Below the pieces are notes generated by a model. The model saw nothing but the letters and a program-made list of their open reading frames with translations. It did no database searches and had not been told where the DNA came from. A stretch of 47,987 nt of DNA from Halanaerobium saccharolyticum (GTDB lineage Bacteria > Bacillota > Halanaerobiia > Halanaerobiales > Halanaerobiaceae), in assembly GCF_003053565.1 (NCBI RefSeq), contig NZ_QAXS01000026.1, positions 1-47,987 of the forward strand, in the 5' to 3' direction. Both the position numbers and the translations under genes were made by a program. The number at the start of each line of letters is the position of its first letter. Positions within the stretch are counted from its first letter, which is position 1. Of this stretch, positions 30,762-38,257 are shown piece after piece.

Positions 30762-32153
30762 TTAAAGATTCGGTTCGGTCATCTTTTTAGGATCCACGTG
30801 TTTTTCGAATTCCTCGGCAGTTAAATAGCCAAGACTTACTGCAGCTTCTTTTAGGCTTGAATCCTCTCTAAAGGCCTTCTGAGCAATCTCTGCTGCTTTA
30901 TCATAGCCAATTACCGGGTTCAATGCAGTAACCAGCATTAAACAGCTCTCCAGATAGGACTCGATCTGATCTTTATTGGCTTCAATTCCTTTTAAACAGC
31001 GCTGATTGTAGGAACTGACAGCATCACCGAGCAGTCTGATTGACTGCAGTATATTGTAAATAATTAGAGGTTTAGCAACATTGAGCTGAAAATTGCCGCT
31101 GCCTCCACCAAGATTAACAGCTGTATCATTGGCCATTACCTGAGCTGACGCCTGAAATAAGGCTTCTGCCTGAGTTGGATTTACTTTTCCCGGCATTATT
31201 GAACTGCCGGGCTCATTTTTAGGAATATTAATCTCACCGACACCACAGCGGGGACCGGAGGCCAGCCAGCGGGTATCATTGGCCAGCTTCATTAAAAAAG
31301 AAGCTGCTGTTTTTAAAACCCCACTCAAATTAACAAAACTATCATGAGCTGCAATTCCGGCAGATTTGTTTTCAGCAGCCACATAATTATTTTCTGTTTC
31401 CAGATTAATATACTTAACTGCTTTTTCGGCAAAGCCTGCTTTGGTATTTAAACCCGTACCAACAGCGGTTCCTCCCAGAGGCAGTTTTTTTAAATATTTA
31501 AGACTATCTTTGAGCATCTGAGTAATATCGCTTAGCTGAGAGGCATAAGCTGCAAACTCCTGTCCCAGTGTAATTGGGGTTGCATCCATCAGGTGGGTTC
31601 TCCCCACCTTAACCAAATCGGCATATTTTTCCGCCTTCTCTGCCAGCACTTCCTTCAAATCTTCAAAAATCGGAAGCAAAAAGTCTTCCACTCTGCCGAC
31701 AGCCGCCAGGGCCATCGCAGTTGGAAAAGTATCATTAGATGACTGAGACATATTAACATCATCATTGGGATGAACTGGCTTTTTACTTCCCGGCTCTTCT
31801 CCTGCCAGCTCTGAAATTCTATTTGCCAGCACCTCATTGACATTCATATTGGTCTGAGTACCGGAACCGGTCTGCCAGAGAGAAATGGGAAAATGCTGAT
31901 CCAGTTCCCCAGCTATTAATTCCTCAGCTGCCCTTAAAACATAATCTCTTTTTTCTCTACTGATCAATCCCTGCTCATGGTTGGCCAGCACAGCCGCCTT
32001 TTTGACAATCCCATAAGCTCGAATTATTTCTAGCGGCATTTTTTCTTCACCAATTGGAAAATTCTCTACAGCCCTTGCTGTCTGTGCTCCATAAAGTTTA
32101 TCAGCCGGTACTTTTACTTCCCCCAAACTATCCTTCTCAATTCTGTATTCCAT
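30762..32153 (-). CDS. fumC: Class II fumarate hydratase
   Basis: Reversible hydration of fumarate to malate, iron-independent class II enzyme; about 463 residues, normal for FumC. Motifs: SLWQTGSGTQTNMNVNEVLA (about residue 95), HPNDDVNMSQSSNDTFPTA (about 128, catalytic His), KVGRTHLMDATPITLGQEF (about 178) and the fumarase/aspartase signature GSSIMPGKVNPTQAE (about 314). Long class II members can be confused with aspartase; TGSGTQTNMN and the spacing favour fumarase. Start: GAGGTG lies 5 nt before the ATG at 32153. The activase genes lie upstream in the same direction with about a 38-nt gap, so fumC may be the end of that operon. Confidence 0.93.
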   Translation of the reverse strand: MEYRIEKDSLGEVKVPADKLYGAQTARAVENFPIGEEKMPLEIIRAYGIVKKAAVLANHEQGLISREKRDYVLRAAEELIAGELDQHFPISLWQTGSGTQTNMNVNEVLANRISELAGEEPGSKKPVHPNDDVNMSQSSNDTFPTAMALAAVGRVEDFLLPIFEDLKEVLAEKAEKYADLVKVGRTHLMDATPITLGQEFAAYASQLSDITQMLKDSLKYLKKLPLGGTAVGTGLNTKAGFAEKAVKYINLETENNYVAAENKSAGIAAHDSFVNLSGVLKTAASFLMKLANDTRWLASGPRCGVGEINIPKNEPGSSIMPGKVNPTQAEALFQASAQVMANDTAVNLGGGSGNFQLNVAKPLIIYNILQSIRLLGDAVSSYNQRCLKGIEANKDQIESYLESCLMLVTALNPVIGYDKAAEIAQKAFREDSSLKEAAVSLGYLTAEEFEKHVDPKKMTEPNL

Positions 32154-32191
32154 AAAACACCTCATTTAAATTTTTGACTTAAACATAAGAC

Positions 32192-33403
32192 TTAAACATA
32201 AACATTATCATCTTTTTCGTCACTATCAGCTGCTTCTGATTTCTGAGCAATTTCTGCTTCTTCAGCTGCCTTTTCCTCTTCTTTTTTCTCATCTTCCAGC
32301 TCCAGCTCTTCTAACTCACGCATTACCTGCTTTTCCTTTTCCGGGTCTACCTTATATAAATTTGTTTCTTCTTCAGCTTCGGCTTCCTGCTTTTGAGAAC
32401 TTTCTTTCATATCAGCAGCAGCCGGATTTTGAGCAGTAATTAGAGAAGCTGCCCACTTGCCACAGCGGTCACCAGTTACTGCAATAACCCTTCCATCTGC
32501 AATAACTTTAATCACTTCACAGTTATTTGCACAGTCCTCACATTCAAAACTTATAGTTTCAAATTTTTCCTCAGTTAAATCAAAACCTCTAAAATTTGTT
32601 TTCTCTCCACTACGCTTAATATCTCTTTTAGCCAGCATTGCAATTCCAATCGCACCCATTACATCATGATGTTCAGGAACAATTACTTCAGCTTCAATCT
32701 CTTCTTCAAAAGCAGATTTGATACCGATATTGGCTGCAACTCCGCCCTGAAAAATAAATTTACCCTCTAAGACTCTATTTCTAACCAGGTTATTCATATA
32801 ATTTCTGACCAGTGCTTCCGATAAACCTTTAATAATTTCTGGTTTGGTAAAGCCATACTGCTGTTTTGAAATCATATCAGATTCAGCAAAAACAGTACAG
32901 CGGCCGGCAATCCTAACATCCCGCTCTGCCTCCAGAGCCAGGCTGCCAAATTCTTCAATCTGAATTCCCAGTCTTTCTGCCTGATGGTCCAGAAAAGATC
33001 CGGTTCCAGCTGCACAGACAGTATTCATGGCAAAGTCAACCGCAATTCCATCTTCTACAATTATTAATTTAGAATCCTGACCACCAATTTCAAAAATAGT
33101 TCCGGCATCAGGATAATAATAGGTTGAGGCTCTGGCATGAGCAGTTATTTCATTTTTAACTGTATCAGCTCCGAGAACATAAGCAATTAACTGTCTGCCA
33201 CTCCCGGTAACTCCAACTCCACTGATTTCATAATTAGCTAAATCAACTTCGTCCTTAAAATCTTTAAGTCCTTCTTTAACCAGATCAATTGGACTACCTG
33301 AGTTGCGGGTATAAAGCTTAAAAACAAGCCGGTTATCTTCATCTACTGCAACAATATTTATACTAACTGAACCAATATCTACTCCCAGGTAAAGATTTTG
33401 CAT
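32192..33403 (-). CDS. 2-hydroxyacyl-CoA dehydratase-type activase (BcrAD/BadFG ATPase), long form
   Basis: ASKHA-fold ATPase that, in the known systems, drives an electron into a 2-hydroxyacyl-CoA dehydratase or related radical enzyme. It has 403 residues. LGVDIGSVSINIVAVD (phosphate 1, residues 7-22), EIGGQDSKLIIVEDG (phosphate 2, about 106), and FQGGVAANIGIK (adenosine region, about 219). The Cys of NTVCAAGTGSFL (about 129) and GRCTVFAESDM (about 168) match the [4Fe-4S] ligands at the HgdC dimer interface. Odd: an extra segment with four Cys (FECEDCANNCEVI, then GDRCGKW, about 283-315) and an acidic Glu/Lys-rich tail of about 70 residues. It directly follows the two DUF2229-type genes, ATG adjoining the previous stop. 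Confidence 0.85.
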   Translation of the reverse strand: MQNLYLGVDIGSVSINIVAVDEDNRLVFKLYTRNSGSPIDLVKEGLKDFKDEVDLANYEISGVGVTGSGRQLIAYVLGADTVKNEITAHARASTYYYPDAGTIFEIGGQDSKLIIVEDGIAVDFAMNTVCAAGTGSFLDHQAERLGIQIEEFGSLALEAERDVRIAGRCTVFAESDMISKQQYGFTKPEIIKGLSEALVRNYMNNLVRNRVLEGKFIFQGGVAANIGIKSAFEEEIEAEVIVPEHHDVMGAIGIAMLAKRDIKRSGEKTNFRGFDLTEEKFETISFECEDCANNCEVIKVIADGRVIAVTGDRCGKWAASLITAQNPAAADMKESSQKQEAEAEEETNLYKVDPEKEKQVMRELEELELEDEKKEEEKAAEEAEIAQKSEAADSDEKDDNVYV

Positions 33404-34489
33404 CTACATGACCTCCCTCATATCTTTTTCTTTGATCATATCCAAAAATGCTTCTACTCGGGTTAGTACATTTGCATCAGCGGTCTGCTCATCGATAGAA
33501 ATTGTTAAGACTGGAATCTCATATTTTTCAGAAAGGTCGTCAATTACACTCTGTGAAACAAGCTCCGGCAGACAGCCAAAGGGTTTAAGATGAATAATCC
33601 CATCAAATCCTCTCTCCTTAAAATCAATAGCATGTCCGATATTACCCCGGGCATGACCCCCAATTTCAATCTCTATAAATTCTTCTCCCTTTTTTTCTAT
33701 CTCCTCAAGCTCTTTACCGGTAAAAGGAAAGGCATTTTCTCTAATCCAGTCAGTTAAATACTGGGAGCGCTCAACTTCAAAACCAAAGTAATTGACTTTT
33801 TCCTCAATCTGATTGTTGATTGACTGCTCCAGGACCACATAAATTTCTCCAATAATGCCTATTCGATAGCGATCTTCTTCAGCAGGAATTGAATCTTTAA
33901 ATTCATTTAGTTTAGTTAAATATTTATTTTTAGTTTTTTCAATATCCCTGGCGGATTTAATCTGATAAAATTCTTCCTGAGCATCCAGCCAGATTCTATT
34001 GATAACTCCATTCTCATTATATGCTCTTAAAACTTCTACCTGCTTTTCTACTTCATCTAATGCTTTAGTCAGCTCATAAACAATTTTAATTGTCCGGGCC
34101 ACCTGCAGCCAGGAACTGCTGCCCTTAAGCTTTTTTACAATCTCATAAAAGTAGCGGTAATCATCACGCGGAGAATCAATCACAATAATTTCTACCTGAT
34201 CATAACCTAAATCTCTAAGAATTTTTTTATGTACTTCACCATAATAGCCAGCACGACAGGGACCATGTCCGCCGCTGGTCACCAGAGTATCCACATCTTT
34301 TTCCATCAGCTTTAAATAAATGCCTGTTATCACTTTAAAAGGAAAACAGGCAAACTCAGGGCTGTGTTTTACTCCCAGATCAATAATCTCTTTATTTGGT
34401 TTTGGCGGCATAACAACATCATGACCCAGTAATTCAAAAAGCTTTTTATAGACAATTGTTGGCCCCATATAAGGAAAGGATAATCTCAT
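33404..34489 (-). CDS. Activase-associated protein (COG3581/DUF2229-related), second partner
   Basis: A 361-residue cytoplasmic protein of the acyl-CoA-dehydratase-activase-related group. In many Clostridia this is one part of a giant single polypeptide with the activase; here it is a separate gene. It opens LSFPYMGPTIVYKKLFELL. Conserved Cys motifs are SPEFACFPFKVITG (about residue 47), SGGHGPCRAGYYGEV (about 77) and HLKPFGCLPELVSQ (about 297), probably Fe-S ligands. The C-terminus has VLTISIDEQTADANVLTRVEAFLDMI, nearly the same as in its neighbour, so the two are paralogous. The upstream stop lies in its ribosome site and the next gene starts at its stop, indicating tight coupling. No true dehydratase is seen nearby. 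Confidence 0.8.
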   Translation of the reverse strand: MRLSFPYMGPTIVYKKLFELLGHDVVMPPKPNKEIIDLGVKHSPEFACFPFKVITGIYLKLMEKDVDTLVTSGGHGPCRAGYYGEVHKKILRDLGYDQVEIIVIDSPRDDYRYFYEIVKKLKGSSSWLQVARTIKIVYELTKALDEVEKQVEVLRAYNENGVINRIWLDAQEEFYQIKSARDIEKTKNKYLTKLNEFKDSIPAEEDRYRIGIIGEIYVVLEQSINNQIEEKVNYFGFEVERSQYLTDWIRENAFPFTGKELEEIEKKGEEFIEIEIGGHARGNIGHAIDFKERGFDGIIHLKPFGCLPELVSQSVIDDLSEKYEIPVLTISIDEQTADANVLTRVEAFLDMIKEKDMREVM

Positions 34490-34496
34490 CTTTTTA

Positions 34497-35537
34497 CTAC
34501 TCCTTTTTTAATCTGAGTAAATCAATAAAAGCTTCAATTCTGGTAATAATATGGCTTTCTCCAGTCTGTTCATCAATTCTTAAGGTCATAAAAGCTTTGT
34601 CATAATCTTTAGCATCAATTTCGAGAATCTGCCCCAGCATCGAATCCGGCCCACAACCAAAGGCAGTAAGATGAATCACTCCATCTATTTCCTGCTTCTT
34701 AAAATAATGCTCGGCTGCTCCGTAAAGCTTATTGGTAAATTCCCAGAACATGGGCTTTCTCAGCTCAGCAAGCTCCTTTTCAATAATATCTTCTCTGACC
34801 ATAGAAAAAGTATGAACCCGCACTCCCATTTCCTTAAGTTTATTAGTGATATCCATATTTATGTACTGATCATAAACATCATAGACATAACCAATCAGAG
34901 CAATATCAACAACTTCCTCAGTTGTAGAAGAATTCAGTTCCTCTTTTTGACTCTGAGGCAGTTTTGAACTATTTTCAAATTTTGAAATAAGTTTTTCCAG
35001 CACCTCAATTTTTTCTACTCCTAAAAAATCATCAACTAAATAACCTTTATAAAGTAAATTTCTGTACCGCTGCCAGAACTCTGCTGCTTTTTTGAGAGCA
35101 GTCTCCATCTCTTTTTTAGGAATTTTGAGCTCTTCTGCCAGTTTTTTGTGATTGGAAAATTGAGAAATATCATCACTTTCAGCTTCAATGATATCTGCAA
35201 TCACTTCCGCCTTCAAAGAAGGTAGAGAATGTCTGATCATATCCGGCAGCCCTAAAAACTTGGGGCATAAGACTACATCTTCTCTAATAGTTCTAAATCG
35301 AGGCAGGAAAATGTAATCAACTTCTTTTTTGTCTAAATTTAACACATGACCAATCATCACCTTAATTGGCACACAAATCTCAGATAATGATTTTTTTACC
35401 CCCCTGTCTAACAAATCCCTTGAGGTCTTATCTGAAATTACAACCTTCAGCTTCAGTTCCGAAAAAAGTTTAAGCCAGAAAGGAAAATAATAATAATAAA
35501 GTAGAGCTCTGGGTATTCCTATTTTTATATTTTTCAT
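34497..35537 (-). CDS. Activase-associated protein (COG3580/DUF2229-like), first partner
   Basis: A 346-residue cytoplasmic protein, paralogous to the next gene. It opens KIGIPRALLYYYYFPFWLKLF, the usual DUF2229 start. Conserved Cys sites are SEICVPIKVMIGHV (about residue 54), DVVLCPKFLGLPDM (about 90) and HLTAFGCGPDSMLGQ (about 290). It ends with FMTLRIDEQTGESHIITRIEAFIDLL. The Cys arrangement suggests a bound Fe-S cluster as in the dehydratase subunits. It is the first gene of the three-gene activase set, 124 nt downstream of an IclR gene. The reaction served is not known. Confidence 0.8.
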   Translation of the reverse strand: MKNIKIGIPRALLYYYYFPFWLKLFSELKLKVVISDKTSRDLLDRGVKKSLSEICVPIKVMIGHVLNLDKKEVDYIFLPRFRTIREDVVLCPKFLGLPDMIRHSLPSLKAEVIADIIEAESDDISQFSNHKKLAEELKIPKKEMETALKKAAEFWQRYRNLLYKGYLVDDFLGVEKIEVLEKLISKFENSSKLPQSQKEELNSSTTEEVVDIALIGYVYDVYDQYINMDITNKLKEMGVRVHTFSMVREDIIEKELAELRKPMFWEFTNKLYGAAEHYFKKQEIDGVIHLTAFGCGPDSMLGQILEIDAKDYDKAFMTLRIDEQTGESHIITRIEAFIDLLRLKKE

Positions 35538-35661
35538 ATTTAACCTCCAGAATCTCTGTTGAGAATTATTTATAATTTATAAATATTTTATAGCAATTAT
35601 TAAATAATTTCAAGCCAATTAAATACAATCAGAGCCATCAATTAAAATAGCTCTTTTTAAT

Positions 35662-36438
35662 CTAATTACTATATCCCAGGGATCTGGACATTTTTTGTGA
35701 ATATTCGACCACCAATTTTGCCAGTTCATTCATTCGGCTTTCTGTCATTCTGGTTATTGGCGCTGAAATACTAAAAGCCGCCACAACCTCTCCCCGATGA
35801 TTAAAAATCGGGCCAGCAATACAGCGAATGTCTTCTTCCTGCTCCTCATCATCAACTGCATAACCCTGCTTTTTTACCTTTTTTAAATGGCTTAAAAATT
35901 CTTCAACACTGGTAATAGTATTTTCAGTATTTTTTTCCATTCCTTTTTCCTCTAAGATCTCCCTCACCTTTTTTTCAGGCAGGTGAGCCATAATTGCCTT
36001 ACCCAGACTGGTCGAATGAGCCGGAACTCTTTTTCCAACCTGAGAATACATGCGAATTGTGGCCGTGCTCTCAACCTTATCCAGATAAATAACCTCTCCA
36101 GAATCCAAAATCCCAAGGTGAATGGTTTCTTTAGTTTTCTGCATCAATTCTTCTAAATAGGGGCGCACTCTGATTCTACTGTCAATATCATTTAAAACTT
36201 TGGAACTTAATTCAAATAAATTAATCCCTGCAATATATTTATGGTTATCTTCATTCTTTTCCAGATAACCCCTAAATTTAAGAGTATCCAAAAGCCTGTA
36301 AACTGTGCTCTTGTGAATATCCAGCTCCCGACTGATTTCAGTTACTCCCATTCCATTCTCTTTTCCTACTATTAATTCCAAAATATCAAGTGCTCTATCA
36401 AGCGACTTTATTAACTGGTTTGGTTTTTTAGAAGCCAT
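35662..36438 (-). CDS. IclR-family transcriptional regulator
   Basis: Regulator of 258 residues. The N-terminal winged helix-turn-helix is MGVTEISRELDIHKSTVYRLL with wing GYLEKNEDNHKYIAG (residues about 30-72). The C-terminal IclR effector domain has RVPAHSTSLGKAIMAHLP (about 135), GYAVDDEEQEEDIRCIAGPIF (about 192 on) and VAAFSISAPITRMT. IclR proteins usually control neighbouring catabolic genes and bind small carboxylates or sugar acids such as KDG. The downstream activase set and fumC are the natural targets, but no operator palindrome could be assigned. AAAGGA lies before the ATG. Confidence 0.9.
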   Translation of the reverse strand: MASKKPNQLIKSLDRALDILELIVGKENGMGVTEISRELDIHKSTVYRLLDTLKFRGYLEKNEDNHKYIAGINLFELSSKVLNDIDSRIRVRPYLEELMQKTKETIHLGILDSGEVIYLDKVESTATIRMYSQVGKRVPAHSTSLGKAIMAHLPEKKVREILEEKGMEKNTENTITSVEEFLSHLKKVKKQGYAVDDEEQEEDIRCIAGPIFNHRGEVVAAFSISAPITRMTESRMNELAKLVVEYSQKMSRSLGYSN

Positions 36439-36472
36439 GATTCATTCCTTTCTAATCTCAAAATACAATAGT

Positions 36473-37111
36473 TTATTTTTTGAAAAATTTGCTGTTCTTC
36501 TCTAATACCTCGCTCAAATATCTCTGAAACCGTGACGGCCTTTTAGTTTTAATATAAAAATAGCCAATAGTTGAGGTGATCAAAGCACCAGCACAGTCTT
36601 CCATCAGATCAAACATGGTGTCGACAAGACCTGATTTCTGCATATTTAAGCCAAAAATAGTATCCATCCAGAATTCAAAAATCTCCCAGAAAACACCAAT
36701 AGTTACTGCAAATGAAAAAGCAAAAACTGCTACAAAAATTGGACTTAAAACCACATCAATATTTTCATTTTTATTTAAAACATAGACCATTACAAAGCCA
36801 ATAAAACCCATGCCCATCCCATAAATCAGATGCAGCATACTATCCCACCACCAGAAGCGGTAATAAAACTCTCGCTGTTCCCCCAGATACATTGAAGCAA
36901 ATATGAAAACGATGATAATGAACTGAAGACCGGTAGGAATCTGCAGATAATTCTTATCAGTTAAGTAAGATGGTAGATAGATCAAAATAATTGCCAGTAC
37001 TGAAGTAAAAAGGTTAAGCCAGTTTTCAGCTATAAAATTACCAACTACTGCGGCAAAAAGCAAAAAGAGAAAAAATCGTGTCAGATAAAGCTGTATCTTT
37101 TCCTGATCCAT
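36473..37111 (-). CDS. YjdF/DUF2238-like integral membrane protein
   Basis: About 212 residues with six hydrophobic segments. The family core is visible: WWWDSMLHLIYGMGMGF (about residue 88), FAVTIGVFWEIFEFWMD (about 133) and LVDTMFDLMEDCAGALI (about 162). These conserved acidic and His residues inside the membrane are typical of DUF2238 (YjdF) proteins, whose function is unknown. The start is set by AAAGGA 6 nt before the ATG at 37111. It lies 35 nt upstream of the IclR gene and 68 nt after manA, so it could be read with either. Confidence 0.75.
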   Translation of the reverse strand: MDQEKIQLYLTRFFLFLLFAAVVGNFIAENWLNLFTSVLAIILIYLPSYLTDKNYLQIPTGLQFIIIVFIFASMYLGEQREFYYRFWWWDSMLHLIYGMGMGFIGFVMVYVLNKNENIDVVLSPIFVAVFAFSFAVTIGVFWEIFEFWMDTIFGLNMQKSGLVDTMFDLMEDCAGALITSTIGYFYIKTKRPSRFQRYLSEVLEKNSKFFKK

Positions 37112-37178
37112 AAAATTTCCTTTCATTATTTAGATAAATCTTTTCCTGCTAGAATAAATCAACTTAACAAAATAGCAT

Positions 37179-38162
37179 TTACTCAATAATTGATAAAATC
37201 TGATCCTGGTTTTTTTCTAGATCAGGGACATAACTTTTCATTAATTTTAAATTACCCTCGATTCTAAATTCTTCGGAATAAGCTGGAATCAGCACACTTT
37301 CAATTTCATCTAATTCAAGCTCCTGATCACCATAGATTAGTTTGCCTGATCCTTCGACTACTGTCAGGATATAAAATCTCTGCTGATCACCCTGATCCCG
37401 ATAGGCTTTCTTTACATCGATAATATCAAGGGCAAATTTATCATTCAAACAGAAATAGCTGTAATCATAATCATCACCACAGACTTTAAGACCCTTTCTC
37501 TTTTCTGAACTTAATTTAAAATCAATAACATCCATTGCCTTTGACAGGTGCAGTTCCCTGCCGCGGCCGTAATCATAAACTCTGTAAGTTGTATCACTGC
37601 TCTGCTGAATTTCGGCCAGCATAATTCCAGCTCCTATCGCATGGAGCAGCCCGGCCTTAATAAAAAAGACATCGCCTTTTTCAACTTTAATCTTTTTAAC
37701 ATACTGATTAATCTCATCATTCTGGACTGCTTTTTTGAATTCACTTTCTGAGCAGTCTTCAGTTCCAATTACTAAATAAGAATCTTCATCAGCATCAATT
37801 ACATACCAGGCTTCTGTTTTACCAGCCTCACCCGGGTATTTAGCAGCATACTCATCATCTGGATGAACCTGAATTGAAAGCTGAGCCTGTGCATCAAGGA
37901 TTTTTAATAAAAGCGGAAATTCCTCTGCCTCTATTTCCTCACCCAGAATCTGCTGTGGATACATTGCTGTTAATTCTTTTAGGGTTTTTCCGGCAAGCTT
38001 TCCATTTTGAACAATACTCATTCCTGCTTCCTGAGCAGAAACATCCCAGCTTTCTCCAATCTGACCATCTACCTCTGGCAGATCATCTCTATAATTTTGA
38101 AGTTTCGTTCCTCCCCAGATTTTTTCTATATATTTGTGATCAAATTTTAGCGGATAAAACAT
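37179..38162 (-). CDS. manA: Mannose-6-phosphate isomerase, class I
   Basis: Zinc enzyme interconverting mannose-6-phosphate and fructose-6-phosphate; 327 residues, the short Bacillus-type form. Opening KFDHKYIEKIWGGTKLQNY. Zinc and active-site motifs: LSIQVHPDDEYAAKYPGEAG (Gln and His ligands, about residue 94), GKTEAWYVID (Glu ligand, about 113) and FIKAGLLHAIGAGIMLAEIQ (His ligand, about 168), then YRVYDYGRGRELH. The C-terminal cupin part is present. It follows the FtsA-like gene after about 95 bases. It could serve mannose use or mannosyl donor synthesis; no other mannose gene is near. Confidence 0.92.
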   Translation of the reverse strand: MFYPLKFDHKYIEKIWGGTKLQNYRDDLPEVDGQIGESWDVSAQEAGMSIVQNGKLAGKTLKELTAMYPQQILGEEIEAEEFPLLLKILDAQAQLSIQVHPDDEYAAKYPGEAGKTEAWYVIDADEDSYLVIGTEDCSESEFKKAVQNDEINQYVKKIKVEKGDVFFIKAGLLHAIGAGIMLAEIQQSSDTTYRVYDYGRGRELHLSKAMDVIDFKLSSEKRKGLKVCGDDYDYSYFCLNDKFALDIIDVKKAYRDQGDQQRFYILTVVEGSGKLIYGDQELELDEIESVLIPAYSEEFRIEGNLKLMKSYVPDLEKNQDQILSIIE

Positions 38163-38257
38163 ATATTATTCCTCCCAATCTATATTTAAAAAATATTAAT
38201 GTTTAAGTCTAAAAACATAAATAATTATTATAAACAAACAGTTTAGCCCTGCTTTAT

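Noticed and set aside
30722-30763. Possible further copy of the 47-bp palindrome near fumC
   Set aside because: Only GGTGCGTG and a short imperfect hairpin are shared; too little to call a repeat copy.
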